From assembly GCF_021462225.1 (NCBI RefSeq), contig NC_061808.1, positions 18,513,119 to 18,577,118 on the forward strand: 64,000 nucleotides of DNA, in the 5' to 3' direction. Origin of the DNA: Girardinichthys multiradiatus. Taxonomy: Eukaryota > Chordata > Actinopteri > Cyprinodontiformes > Goodeidae. Below the pieces are notes generated by a model, which did not search any database, was not told the DNA's origin, and worked only from the letters and a program-made list of their open reading frames with translations. The translations under genes were made by a program, and so were the position numbers. The first letter of the stretch is position 1; the number at the start of each line of letters is the position of its first letter. This document shows positions 51,501-57,986 of this stretch, piece after piece.

Positions 51501-54500
51501 ACAGATATTGTATGCTTGGTAACTAAGCCCAGTGCTGGAAAAGAAAATAGGGAAATCTATAGAAAAATGAACATATGCAGAAAAACGTGCAAAAATATGC
51601 AGATTTTTTTTTGTTTTTGTAAAATAAATGCCATTGAAAAATTACAATTTATCAGCTACTTTTAATGTCTAATAATTATTTATGCAGCTGCTGTGCAGCT
51701 ATATACACATTAGCAGTGTGTTTTCAGTCATTAAAGGTGACTGACCTGCCTCAGTCAATACAAAACCACTAAAGTGTTTTTGCACGGCCAATCGAGAGTT
51801 TTATGAGCAATGTGTAACTTTTAACAATACGCATTATGCGCTGAGGCGATAAACCTAGTGCTCGCTAGAAAAACATGAATCTGTGATGAGACTTCATGCT
51901 TTCAAAGGTCAGGAGACTGACTCATTTATTTACTCGGCATTCAGAATATCAATAACTTGTTTTTGATATAATCGTTTTAAAGGAAAATGACTTTGTAAAA
52001 AACAAAAAGCTTGCAGTTGATTTGTTTTCCTTGTGCAATGTATTGTTATTCATTTTCTCTTCTTGGAAAATAAACATTTCTGTTAAGCTTTTTATACCTG
52101 CAGAAGACCTATATGGCCTGCAGAAGATATGGCTTCTCTGCGTAGGTTTTTACTGTTTCTCTGTTTCTGCACAGTCTTTAAAATATACAGCCTGTTACAA
52201 CATATTATGGGGCACCAGTTAAGACTGTAATGTTTCATCTTTTATGCACCACCCACAATTGCATATTGTTGCTGTCACTACCATCATTTAGGTTTTTATA
52301 AAGTGTAACATTTTTTGCTTTTTTCTATAATGTGAGAATTTTATTGCGTCTCATGATCTTGTGTTGGCTCTGCATGTTTCTTTGTTGTTGCAGGCTTAAT
52401 TAAGTCTGATCTACGGAGACAAAATGCAAACAGACTGGCCAAAGAAGAGGTAAGTGTTGAAGCAAGGTAAGGGGGTGGTGCTTGTGTAGTTTGCTCGTGG
52501 TAGTCAAGGAAAATAGATAATGGGAATATTAAGGGGAAATGGCTTAATAATGAGAGAGGTCACCATAAAAAACATGAGTGTTAAATTATTTATTAGAGAT
52601 TATATATATACTGTATATGCCTTTAGCAGAGTTAAAAGTGTTTTCTTATAACAATTGTCATTAGTGTGACAAGTCAGAAGTATTTTGTGCATCCTTGTCA
52701 CATGTTTGCTTTTAGGGCACGGAGTGACATTTGTACCTCATGGTGCTCCAGGAAATACCCAACGATGTTCATATGTTTATTTTTGTGTCATATGTATTTT
52801 GCACACAGGTGTACTTAAACACAACATCATTGTCATCAGCAGAATTGAGGCCTGGAAAAGAATACAATTACAAGCAGATGTGTGATAAACAAGTCTTAGC
52901 TAACATACACTGCCCGTCCAAAACAAAGAAACGGTGATATTTTTTGATGGACCATCTTTGTGGCTGATGGCAGCACACAAGGTGGTGTCATTATTTTCAA
53001 AGTGTTTACAGTGTGAAAGGTTGCCGAAGGTATTCCCATCCAAAGATGCATTTGTTTTCCAAGATCTTACTTTAAAGGTCAACTTCAAAAACTAAGAATG
53101 TTTCCTGATCCACAAATTTGCAATTTCAGCCCAATAAATCCTCAGATTCATAGGGGCATGGTCATTTAAATCATGTCACCAGAGTGTTTCTCAAGTTTTC
53201 ATGGATAGTGTTTGCAAGTTGTTCTGTTGTGCACAAACATCTGTGAAGGGATCATGGTGGTTTAATATGGATACATATCTTAGTCCTCAGTCTAGTTGCA
53301 GCAGTGGTATCTTATTAATGATGTTGGTCCTGCGAACTCAGGTGGCTTAGTCTTCAGATAATTTGATGCAAAACTGGCCATGCTGGTCTCATGCCAAGGC
53401 TGCAACCTGGTATCTATCTAAATAATTTATTGGACCACTTTTGGCGGCAACATAACTTTGTGTTTCCACCTCGATGCAACAAAAAGAAGTACAAAAATCC
53501 ACACTCAGTGACCTGAAGAGGCCTCTTTCACATAGAGATAAGGGTTCGCCTGTTTAAAAGGCTCCCAGTTGGGGAGTAGCACACACACACCTCCAAATTG
53601 TACATAGACTGATTGTGGAGATCAAAAGAAGTTATTAATTGTTCAGGCAATTTATAAACAATCTATGTCACTCTTTCAAGGAGAATCAGTCACATCATAT
53701 ATGTGGAGGAAGAAGAATGGGAACTAGAAGTCATAGAGTTTATGATGCAATTATACAATGCGAGGCACTCTGTGCGAAAAGCCCCTTTACCTGAATCCTC
53801 TTGTGCTGTTGAGAATAGTAATAATAATAATAATATAATGATACCAATAACATCAGCATATTTTATGTATAGGTTTTATGTACAGTCAATGTCAGAAAGG
53901 ATAAAAGGATCATAGTATAAAATAAAATGGAGAAAGCAGCAGACAACATGCTAGTGTTTGACCCTTCCCAGCTTGGCTGTAACTGATGGTGGAGGTGCAG
54001 AAACCTCCTATATTTAGAGGGATATTACTTTTTGTGAGAGGATGCTCTGGTGGTGATGTGAAACTCTTGTTGTTAGCGTTCTGATAAGATATGCAGGAAA
54101 GCATTAGGAACAACCTACAGTGTTTGTAGAGTACTAATAGCAGACTAGCGCCATGATTGCCTTCACACTAAAATAAGGTTTTCCAAATTTGCCCGTATCT
54201 AGAGACATTTAAAAAGGTTGTGAAGTCCTGGTGACACTGGTTATCTTAGTCCAGTGTGAAGGTGGCCATAAGGAATTAAAAGTTGGTCAGAGTGAAATTA
54301 AGGTGAAAACTCAATAATTACTGGAGCACTCTTCAAAAAGGAGCCTCTTGCTTTGGTAAATTCAGATGGGAATTGTTTTTCTTTATTTGGCCTGGCAGTG
54401 CATGTTTGTCTACATCTGCAATCAATCTAGATACCACTGCTCTTGTGATTCACCCTGTTCTTGAACTGTTCACTCATCATGTTTTTCTAATTCTGGATGG

Positions 54501-57324
54501 GTCTCCAAGCTTTGTGGTGAAGTTACTGCTGAATGCTGACAGTGAAATCTAAGGTTTCATGTGCACAAATTCCTCACTTTCATCCTAGATGTCACCTCAA
54601 ACTACAGTTTGATCTTTGGAAACATGCACCTTTGCACTTTCTGCTAGACAAATAGGCACTGATTTTGACCTTTTCTTTAACCATAATACTTTCAATCTTG
54701 GTCAGTTTCTCATGAACTTCATCCCAGACTGGAGCCTCATGCTTTTGTAAATGCTTAATAAGTGATTGGCAGCTGTTGTTTTAGGCGGAGAAGCGGATGT
54801 TGGAACAAGACTACGGAGCAACAGCCCAAATCTCATCCCAGCCAAAAACTCCTCCCTCTCAAACCTGATCAAACAAAAAAATTCTCTGTTCACAAAGAAT
54901 TTCCTCAAATTTTAGCTCTACACACTGAATCAGAAAGGTAGGAGCACAGAGCAATCACACAACAATGTTGATCATCTTTGCACCTGCTCTACACTTTTCA
55001 CTTTGCACTGTTAAATCTTCCTCCTCAGTCTTTCTCTGTAAAGATCAATGTTTCATTAATCATGAAAATGAATTCTTTTTTTTTTTTAAACTGCTTCACT
55101 CTTAATTGCCTGAGGTGATATTTTACCACATTTAGTGACTAATGTGAGGTTTTATTGATCATTTAGCAAAAACAAAAACTGAAAATATAGTAAACAATTT
55201 ACAAAAAGGCGTACACATTTTGTTTTGGACTGTGCTGCAGAGAAAACATTTGACTAACTCACCCTAAGAAGGAGATTTTTTTTGGCATGTAACAATTACA
55301 TAAGCAAAAATGATCTTTCACAGCAAAGAGTATTTTTGTTCTCTATTTTTTTAATGATTCTTCTATTAAATCATTCCAAGTTCTACCGTAATTTGTGCTG
55401 TGTTTGTTCACACATCAAGTTTAAAAATCTAACTAACCTCTGTTTAAGAGTTTTTCTTAGTTGAAATGCCTTTTCAAGTATGACTCAAAGGAAATCTGTT
55501 TGGAATTTACCAGATCATACTTTTAGTGTTTGTTTTCCTCATAATTTGCATGATTACTCTTAGTAGTCATGTTTTCTTTATCATACTCCCACCATCATGC
55601 TTTACTGCCAGTCCATTTGCTGTTTATATTTACATGCAGCCACAATGCAAATAGATGTTAATTGTGAATTAACTCCCATCTACATTTGAAGTGTGGAGTA
55701 ACTAAAGCTGTAGAAATCCCGACAAGTCCCCCCAAAACTTTGCACTTGCAAAGTACCTGGTAAAGGTTCGGTGCCTGGTAAATGCATCATACCCTTTGTG
55801 GCTGCAGCATTACAAAATGTCAAAAAGGTCAAACACCGACGTGTTTTATTGGGATTTTATGTGATAGACCAACATGAATTAATTGCATAATTGTCAAGTA
55901 TTGTCGCTCATTTTAAATCAGATTTATGCCTGGACTTTGACTAGGCACATTAATCTGTTTTGGTCTTAGCCATTTTATTGTAGCTTTGCTTTGCGATTTA
56001 GTAAAAAGCTTTACTTTCTTATTTGACCTCACCTTCTTCCACGTTTGCTGTTTGCAGGTGGTGCACTGGGATTTATTTAGGGGTATCGGTGTAACACTGC
56101 TGAATCTAAATGCACGCCAAACTTTTCAGATTTTTATCTGTAAAATATATCCTTTTACTTCTACATCACACTTATGCAGTACTTGGAGTTGCTATATCAG
56201 ATGAAATCCCAATAAAAAACATAGATGTTTGTGGTTCTAACAGGATAAAAGGTTTTTAATCGGTGAAAGAGCAATGGGTTACTGTGGTTTAGGATTACTA
56301 TCTCTTAGCTACAAAGGATTTTAGCTTGCCTGTCCACTGGCACCTTTCTGATCTCATGTTTTTAATAGGCAAGAACAAGGTAGGTTGTCATATTTGCTAA
56401 ATCTAAAGCTCCCTAGAGGGCGTTGTTGAAACATGTTGGTCCTGATATTTCCAAGCTAGTGGTGAGAGATCAGCTACATGTCCATGTCAGCAGTTTGATT
56501 CTTTGACATTGACGTTGAAGGAGCTTCGGTGCATTTTCACATTAAAATGTAACTATTCAGTTTTTCTGTATTCCTCCTCTAAGGCTTTTACACATTGGGT
56601 TTATAATTATACCCTTATTGTCATTTAAAAGTATATCAATTATATATTCTGTCAGTTAATTGCGTTTTAGAGGTTGTTTCGACTAAAACCTGAAATGGCA
56701 CATTTGAAATTGAAAGGTCTTATAAAAAAATATAATTTTTTCTGAAGCCTCCTTTTTTTCCTATGTACATAATATTGGGACAAGCAGCCCCACAACCTGG
56801 ATGGTTGTCAAAAGTTTTTATTTGGTAGTCTGTATGTTGCATCACATTTCTTTGAGAATTGAGATTAAAGTAAAAAGTCTGACAACCAACCATGTTCTGC
56901 CTTACAGCAGCTGAAATCGAAAACATCATAGTGAGCAAATGGCCTTTCATGTTTTTTCTCTTTGCTGTTTAAGAAGTTGCATGAAGAGATGCATGAATTA
57001 TAATCAAAACTGACGTGGTAGAAAGGTTCTTAATTTTGGAAGGAAGAATTAATCAATCACTAACTTCAATTAAATGTCCTCAGTCTTTAATACAGGTGTA
57101 ACATTAATATCAGGCATATTTTTTGTACAAATATTGATGTAATCGTAAGCAAACTAGATAGTCTAATAACATGTTTGGCTAAATATCCAAGTTAAGTGGC
57201 TGCTGTTGGTGTATCTGAAGACATTTGTAGTAAACAACACTTCTCTTTTCATTTACAGGAACCTACTGATTCCACCACGGGAAACTTGGACTTACCCACC
57301 ATCATCAAAGAAGTCCAGTTTTAA
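22101..57324 (+). CDS. flvcr2: flvcr2, SLC49-family major facilitator transporter (gene span, 10 coding exons plus alternatives)
   Basis: Plasma-membrane carrier of the FLVCR branch. Mammalian FLVCR2 imports choline at the blood-brain barrier and was earlier linked to heme (established knowledge). Exons 1a, 2-9 and the distal last exon join in frame to 493 residues (human 526). Twelve TM segments are readable: TM1-4 and half of TM5 in exon 1, the rest of TM5 and TM6 in exon 2, TM7-TM12 across exons 3-9. Family landmarks are NSYQWIQYG in TM1 (Trp71), [12 protein letters not shown] in TM5 (Gln192), [17 protein letters not shown] in TM7 (Tyr294), [42 protein letters not shown] and SAQVFG in TM11 (Gln416). 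These correspond to choline-site residues of the human proteins as I recall them. Every junction is GT-AG with compatible phase. Alternative first exon 1b and an alternative terminal exon are listed separately. The symbol flvcr2 rather than flvcr1 rests on sequence match and linkage to batf. Confidence 0.95.
22677..24078 (+). other. Interval between first exons 1a and 1b
   Basis: 1.4 kb with no second copy of exons 2-10, so exon 1a has no private downstream exons here. It must contain the promoter for exon 1b if that exon is transcribed separately. A splice-acceptor-like TTTTTATTCAG ends at 24011. If a 5' UTR exon exists upstream of 1b it could join there. Joining exon 1a to that site would hit a stop codon within four codons. 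Confidence 0.5.
24274..24930 (+). CDS. flvcr2: flvcr2 alternative first coding exon 1b
   Basis: 219 codons from the ATG at 24274. That ATG has the best context here (A at -3, G at +4). The frame is open back to a weaker ATG at 24079, which would add 65 residues. It encodes the same topology as exon 1a: cytosolic N-terminus, TM1 from [18 protein letters not shown], then TM2-TM4 and half of TM5. It ends Gly-Asn-Gln in phase 0 at a weak donor, GTTGGT. About 60% of the 144 aligned membrane-domain residues match exon 1a (my hand count), with no frameshift or stop, so it appears to have been under selection. The TM1 segment reads NAFMCFQYG, with Cys where exon 1a has Trp. Spliced to exon 2 it gives a 520-residue carrier. 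Confidence 0.9.
25340..25560. mobile_element. DNA transposon relic (Tc1-like)
   Basis: The block TCAATGGGATTAAGATCTGG, then GCTTTGACTAGGCC, matches the region upstream of the transposase catalytic core that recurs in many fish Tc1-like elements (a similar block is at about 55930). No ends or open frame are visible. Confidence 0.45.
25850..26540 (-). pseudogene. Degraded ORF fragments, possibly transposon-derived
   Basis: Minus-strand frames give [16 protein letters not shown], later [18 protein letters not shown], separated by a stop and frame changes. The DLR.WA...LTH pattern resembles a short conserved motif in a family of fish repeat-borne proteins. I cannot name the family with confidence. 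It lies antisense in the flvcr2 intron and has no intact reading frame. Confidence 0.3.
27291..27357. repeat. CATC microsatellite forming the Rex3 3' tail
   Basis: About 16 ATCC units directly abut the Rex3 3' terminal sequence (GTCTTCCACTTGTCCGCGG). It therefore reads as a (GATG)n tail of the minus-strand element. Confidence 0.85.
27480..27904. mobile_element. Solo LTR inserted in Rex3
   Basis: 425 bp beginning TGTTAGG and ending CCTAACA (7-bp inverted ends, TG...CA). It is flanked on both sides by the 5-bp duplication CCAGG (27475-27479 and 27905-27909). An AATAAA lies at about 27760 in the + direction. The Rex3 sequence resumes exactly after it. The host element class (gypsy-like or retrovirus-like) cannot be told from the LTR alone. 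No internal coding region is present. Confidence 0.82.
27488..27546. repeat. AT dinucleotide microsatellite
   Basis: (AT)n with two GT interruptions inside the solo LTR, probably expanded after insertion. Confidence 0.9.
28079..29071 (-). pseudogene. Rex3 reverse transcriptase, broken
   Basis: A 330-codon open stretch in the Rex3 copy. About residues 130-330 align with RTE-type reverse transcriptase and the region after it ([32 protein letters not shown]). Upstream of that the frame departs from the family (out-of-frame stretch at residues 45-100). The overlapping minus frame at 28738-28935 carries the displaced segment ([20 protein letters not shown]). It is therefore a frameshifted pseudogene. 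Confidence 0.8.
30322..30549 (+). mobile_element. tRNA-like SINE family, copy 1
   Basis: It starts with a tRNA-like promoter region: A-box-like TGGCACAGTTGG and B-box-like GGTTCAACTCC. A conserved body follows (GCATGTTCTC, TTCCTCCCACAGTCCAAGG) and then GGTGACCCGTCCAGGG. The same family appears on the minus strand at about 35.43 and 57.75 kb. It is a widespread fish interspersed repeat. I give no family name. Confidence 0.65.
30905..31046 (+). CDS. flvcr2: flvcr2 coding exon 2
   Basis: 47 codons plus 1 nt: [17 protein letters not shown], then [19 protein letters not shown]. It completes TM5 and encodes TM6. It enters in phase 0, so it is compatible with both exon 1a and exon 1b. Donor GTAAGA. 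Confidence 0.96.
31490..31985. mobile_element. Tc1-like transposon fragment
   Basis: The segment AATTAGGTGACTTCTGAAGG, then CAATTGGTTGCACTGG, is the right-hand non-coding block of a common fish Tc1-like family. It is followed by GGAAAAAGTTCAACAGGTATGA, which matches the inverted end seen at 11.38 kb. There is no open frame. The fragment is 5'-truncated. Confidence 0.6.
33270..33983. mobile_element. Fold-back element with 143-bp inverted arms
   Basis: The left arm 33270-33412 is the near-perfect reverse complement of the right arm 33841-33983. Weaker pairing continues inward to about 33460 and 33797. Each outer arm itself contains a hairpin built from AAATGAAAAAGCA and its complement. A third such hairpin lies at about 33530-33558, and a diverged pair (GTGGTCTGCC with GGCAGACCAC) nests further in. 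There is no coding capacity. The arms may be the terminal inverted repeats of a non-autonomous DNA transposon. I found no clear target duplication. Confidence 0.8.
35425..35575 (-). mobile_element. tRNA-like SINE family, copy 2 (partial)
   Basis: The minus-strand match to the copy at 30.3 kb includes GGACAGGTCGGCAGTCTGTC and GGAATGTGGGAGGAA. The tRNA-like head is missing because the sequence passes into the AGCTA repeat. Confidence 0.5.
35580..35865. repeat. Degenerate AAGCTAAGCTAA repeat
   Basis: About 285 bp in which GCTAA/AAGCTA motifs recur at irregular spacing, a decayed short-period satellite. Confidence 0.7.
36100..36513 (-). pseudogene. Outer Tc1-like transposase, C-terminal fragment
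   Basis: The frame carries [18 protein letters not shown] (second catalytic Asp) and [18 protein letters not shown] (Glu), ending AAKGGPTPY. These are the last two members of the DDE triad. The 5' portion is cut off at the nested insertion. Confidence 0.88.
36517..38087 (-). mobile_element. Inner Tc1-like transposon with ~200-bp inverted repeats
   Basis: Bounded by TACAGGTCCTTCTC and GAGAAGGACCTGTA, including the TA target duplication (36517-36518 and 38086-38087). The inverted repeats (36517 to about 36717, and about 37886 to 38087) are nearly identical over their full length. They carry the motif CAAAAAATTAGCATATTGTG-type at the tips and again at the inner edges, as expected of paired transposase sites. 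One continuous transposase frame lies inside. This is the youngest-looking autonomous element in the window. Confidence 0.95.
36795..37757 (-). CDS. Tc1/mariner transposase, uninterrupted reading frame
   Basis: Cut-and-paste transposase of 320 residues (Tc1 family about 340). The N-terminal paired-type helix-turn-helix (about 1-50) includes [20 protein letters not shown] second DNA-binding part is followed by the RNase-H-like DDE domain. FSDESKF supplies the first Asp, [12 protein letters not shown] the second, and [12 protein letters not shown] the Glu, with 34 residues between the last two (DD34E). The frame ends SAKGFPTKY. There is no stop or frameshift, and the inverted repeats are intact. 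Activity cannot be judged by eye, because the GRPR-like hook reads GRKKCGRKR and substitutions could inactivate it. It is antisense to flvcr2 and lies in its second intron. Confidence 0.93.
   Translation of the reverse strand: MGKTADLTAVQKATIDTLKQEGKTQKDISERIGCSQSAVSRHLSGKSVGRKKCGRKRCTMRRGDRTLRKIVEKGRFQTLGDLRKQWTESGVETSRATVHRRVQEMGYRCRIPQSWATEKQHWTVAQWSKVLFSDESKFCMSFGNQGARVWRKTGEKEMPKCQKSSVKYPQSVMVWGAVSAAGVGPLCFIKGRVNAASYQEILEHFMLPSAEKLYGDEDFIFQHDLAPAHSAKTTGKWFTDHGITVLNWPANSPDLNPIENLWDIVKRTLRDSRPNTLDELKAAIEASWASIRPQQCHRLIASMPRRIEAVISAKGFPTKY
38088..38696 (-). pseudogene. Outer Tc1-like transposase, N-terminal fragment
   Basis: It starts [20 protein letters not shown], with helix-turn-helix residues [20 protein letters not shown]. 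It stops early after TRIVSK, then continues in shifted frames with [20 protein letters not shown] (first catalytic Asp) and [20 protein letters not shown]. The inner transposon interrupts it directly after that. Confidence 0.85.
40155..40295 (+). CDS. flvcr2: flvcr2 coding exon 3
   Basis: Completes a split Val codon, then encodes [10 protein letters not shown] and [20 protein letters not shown] (the central cytosolic loop), and opens TM7 with LLIISYG. Acceptor CATATCAG, donor GTCAGT, ends in phase 1. Confidence 0.95.
41320..44366 (-). mobile_element. Rex3 (RTE-type) retrotransposon, near full length
   Basis: 3.05-kb minus-strand insertion flanked by the 12-bp duplication TATTTAAGTATT (41308-41319 and 44367-44378). 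The order on the minus strand is endonuclease start ([15 protein letters not shown], about 44090), endonuclease end ([19 protein letters not shown], about 43650), then reverse transcriptase ([20 protein letters not shown], about 42200) and a C-terminal [17 protein letters not shown] (about 41470). Both conserved sites used to recognise Rex3 in fish (GACAAAGGGCAGCCCTG and ACCACCCCAGTCTGCCA) are present. Several frameshifts, the lost Ala-Asp-Asp frame and a C-run at about 41816-41840 show that it is inactive. Confidence 0.93.
44770..45880 (-). mobile_element. L2/CR1-like LINE fragment
   Basis: A minus-strand frame at 45361-45609 reads [20 protein letters not shown], then [20 protein letters not shown] and [13 protein letters not shown]. 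These are finger and palm blocks of LINE reverse transcriptase, ending in the first catalytic Asp block ([10 protein letters not shown]). Downstream protein matches are scattered and frameshifted to about 44770. A 5'- and 3'-truncated dead copy. The exact clade is uncertain. Confidence 0.75.
45943..46010 (+). CDS. flvcr2: flvcr2 coding exon 4
   Basis: Rest of a Gly codon and 22 codons, [22 protein letters not shown]: most of TM7, with the Tyr aligned to the substrate-site Tyr of the human proteins. Acceptor CTTGACAG, donor GTAAGT. Confidence 0.96.
46060..47137. mobile_element. Tc1-like transposon relic (tentative)
   Basis: ATTGGGATTCCACATGCTAG and CCAACACAAAGCTGTGCATA (about 46221-46262) match one side of the fish Tc1-like family. 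TCCACTTCACAATTATGCAC and GGCACTGTAC near 47055-47133 match the opposite side. The middle has no recognisable transposase, and the two ends could belong to separate insertions. The LTR-like repeat starts directly after its right end. Confidence 0.4.
47141..47622. mobile_element. LTR-like repeat, copy A
   Basis: Begins TGTCACGATT and ends CCAGTGACA (inverted TGTCAC/GTGACA). Flanking 5-mers are GCTTA and ACTTA, a near duplication. Two AATAAA motifs lie about 50-60 bp before the end. Related to the copy at 59.8 kb. Features fit a solo LTR but no internal element is present, so the class is unproven. Confidence 0.5.
47716..47819 (+). CDS. flvcr2: flvcr2 coding exon 5
   Basis: 34 codons plus 2 nt: [20 protein letters not shown] and [14 protein letters not shown], encoding TM8 and the basic loop after it. 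Acceptor TGACAG, donor GTAAGT. Confidence 0.97.
48828..48938 (+). CDS. flvcr2: flvcr2 coding exon 6
   Basis: Completes a Lys codon, then [20 protein letters not shown] (TM9) and [17 protein letters not shown] (start of TM10). Acceptor TTTTTTTACAG, donor GTATTC. Confidence 0.96.
48939..50661 (+). other. flvcr2 intron 6
   Basis: 1.7 kb. Apart from the transposon relic at about 49.2-49.65 kb, nothing was recognised. Confidence 0.75.
49193..49655. mobile_element. Internally deleted Tc1-like element
   Basis: It starts AAGCCCAGAATTATTCATAC and ends near CTGCCAGAAGGTGTATATTG, which is an imperfect inverted copy of the left TTCATACACCTTTCAG. The family normally has longer elements. No transposase frame remains. 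Confidence 0.45.
50662..50767 (+). CDS. flvcr2: flvcr2 coding exon 7
   Basis: Completes a Gly codon, then [20 protein letters not shown] and [15 protein letters not shown]: the end of TM10, the highly conserved TYPESEG loop and the start of TM11 with its Gln. Acceptor GCTCCAG, donor GTAAAG. Confidence 0.97.
50999..51110 (+). CDS. flvcr2: flvcr2 coding exon 8
   Basis: 37 codons plus 1 nt: [37 protein letters not shown], completing TM11 and TM12. Acceptor ACACATAG, donor GTATGA. The intron before it is only 231 bp. Confidence 0.97.
51111..52393 (+). other. flvcr2 intron 8
   Basis: 1.3 kb, AT-rich. Nothing was recognised on either strand. Confidence 0.75.
52394..52449 (+). CDS. flvcr2: flvcr2 coding exon 9
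   Basis: Completes a Gly codon, then [18 protein letters not shown], the start of the cytosolic C-terminus (human IKADLRRQKANKE). Ends in phase 0 at GTAAGT, so it can join either terminal exon. Confidence 0.95.
52906..54403. mobile_element. Decayed DNA transposon, ~1.5 kb
   Basis: Left end TACACTGCCCGTCCAAAACA (52906). The right end, reading inward from about 54403, is an imperfect inverted copy (TGCACTGCCAGGCCAAATAA). No intact transposase frame remains. End motifs resemble a Tc1/mariner family common in fish. Confidence 0.5.
54785..54868 (+). CDS. flvcr2: flvcr2 alternative terminal coding exon (proximal)
   Basis: Directly after a good acceptor (GTTGTTTTAG) there are 27 codons in phase 0, [20 protein letters not shown] then KTPPSQT, and a TGA. 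Joined to exon 9 (..NRLAKEE) this gives a 499-residue form with a longer charged tail. It reads like a cytosolic C-terminus: charged, Gln/Ser/Pro-rich, no hydrophobic stretch. A possible donor (GTAGGA) at about 54937 could make this an internal exon with its stop upstream of it. I infer it from sequence only, and chance is possible for a frame this short. Confidence 0.65.
   Translation, partial: AEKRMLEQDYGATAQISSQPKTPPSQT
55795..56235. mobile_element. Tc1-like transposon relic
   Basis: TTTTATTGGGATTTTATGTG (55840) at the left and TGCACGCCAAACTTTTCAGA (about 56112) with AAATCCCAATAAAAAACATA at the right are the two ends of the family seen at 11.4 and 31.5 kb. In between is CTGGACTTTGACTAGGCACA from the internal region. 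A short internally deleted copy. Confidence 0.6.
57259..57324 (+). CDS. flvcr2: flvcr2 terminal coding exon (distal)
   Basis: 21 codons plus [24 protein letters not shown], after acceptor CATTTACAG in phase 0. It gives the 493-residue form. The acidic and Thr-rich tail is plausible for the family, whose C-termini vary. Confidence 0.85.
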   Translation, partial: EPTDSTTGNLDLPTIIKEVQF

Positions 57325-57749
57325 AGAAATGTAATCTCTCCTGCTTTTAACATGAAGTACTGATGATCATGAAACCTCCAGATCCTTTTCCCTTCTGAAT
57401 AGACTGCAAGACAAATCTGTGAAACAATGCTGCCATGACAGTTTGATCTGTCAGTGTTTTTTATGTTTATTAATACTACCTGGCTAAAAGAGAGCAACAA
57501 TGTTTGATATTTTGTTATACTGTCTTTAGATTTGAATACATTTCAGATTAGCTTTCACATTTAGGTGTTTAATTATGTCCAGAGTTGCATTGTGAATTTT
57601 TAGGGGATGATGGAAATACTGAAATTATAACTCTTTTTCTTTTGCTGTGCAAATCTCGTGAGGTGAGATATTTTTACCACCAGAGTTTTTTTTCAGTGAA
57701 AAAGCCTGCTGAATAATACTAAGAGCATGTACACACTTTACAAAAACAG

Positions 57750-57905
57750 TCACAATCCAGAGGAATCCAGAGTACCTGGAAAGAACAAACAGAAACACAG
57801 GGAGAACATGCCAACTCCATGCAGAGACGTCCTGGTCAGAATTCGAACCAAGGACCTTCCTGCAGCAAAGCTATAGCGGTAATAATTGAACCACCATGCA
57901 GGCTC
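57750..57905 (-). mobile_element. tRNA-like SINE family, copy 3
   Basis: Minus-strand copy: GGGAGAACATGCCAACTCCA and AATTCGAACCAAGGACCTTC (reverse of the B-box region), ending CACCATGCAGG. It lies in the probable flvcr2 3' UTR. Confidence 0.6.
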
Positions 57906-57980
57906 AACTACTTGTTTTTGTACCCCAAATTATGTTCCTGGCTGAGGCGTTTGAGGTTTCTAACATGTAATCATTTTAAG

Positions 57981-57986
57981 AATAAA
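57981..57986 (+). other. flvcr2: Candidate flvcr2 polyadenylation signal AATAAA
   Basis: First canonical hexamer after the distal stop codon, 657 bp downstream. Alternatives follow at 58311 and about 58496. Confidence 0.35.

Larger units (their letters stand above)
52450..57258 (+). other. flvcr2 intron 9 (distal splice form)
   Basis: 4.8 kb containing a decayed DNA transposon, the alternative terminal exon at 54785 and a Tc1-like relic at 55.8 kb. No additional exon was seen in 56240-57250. Confidence 0.75.
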
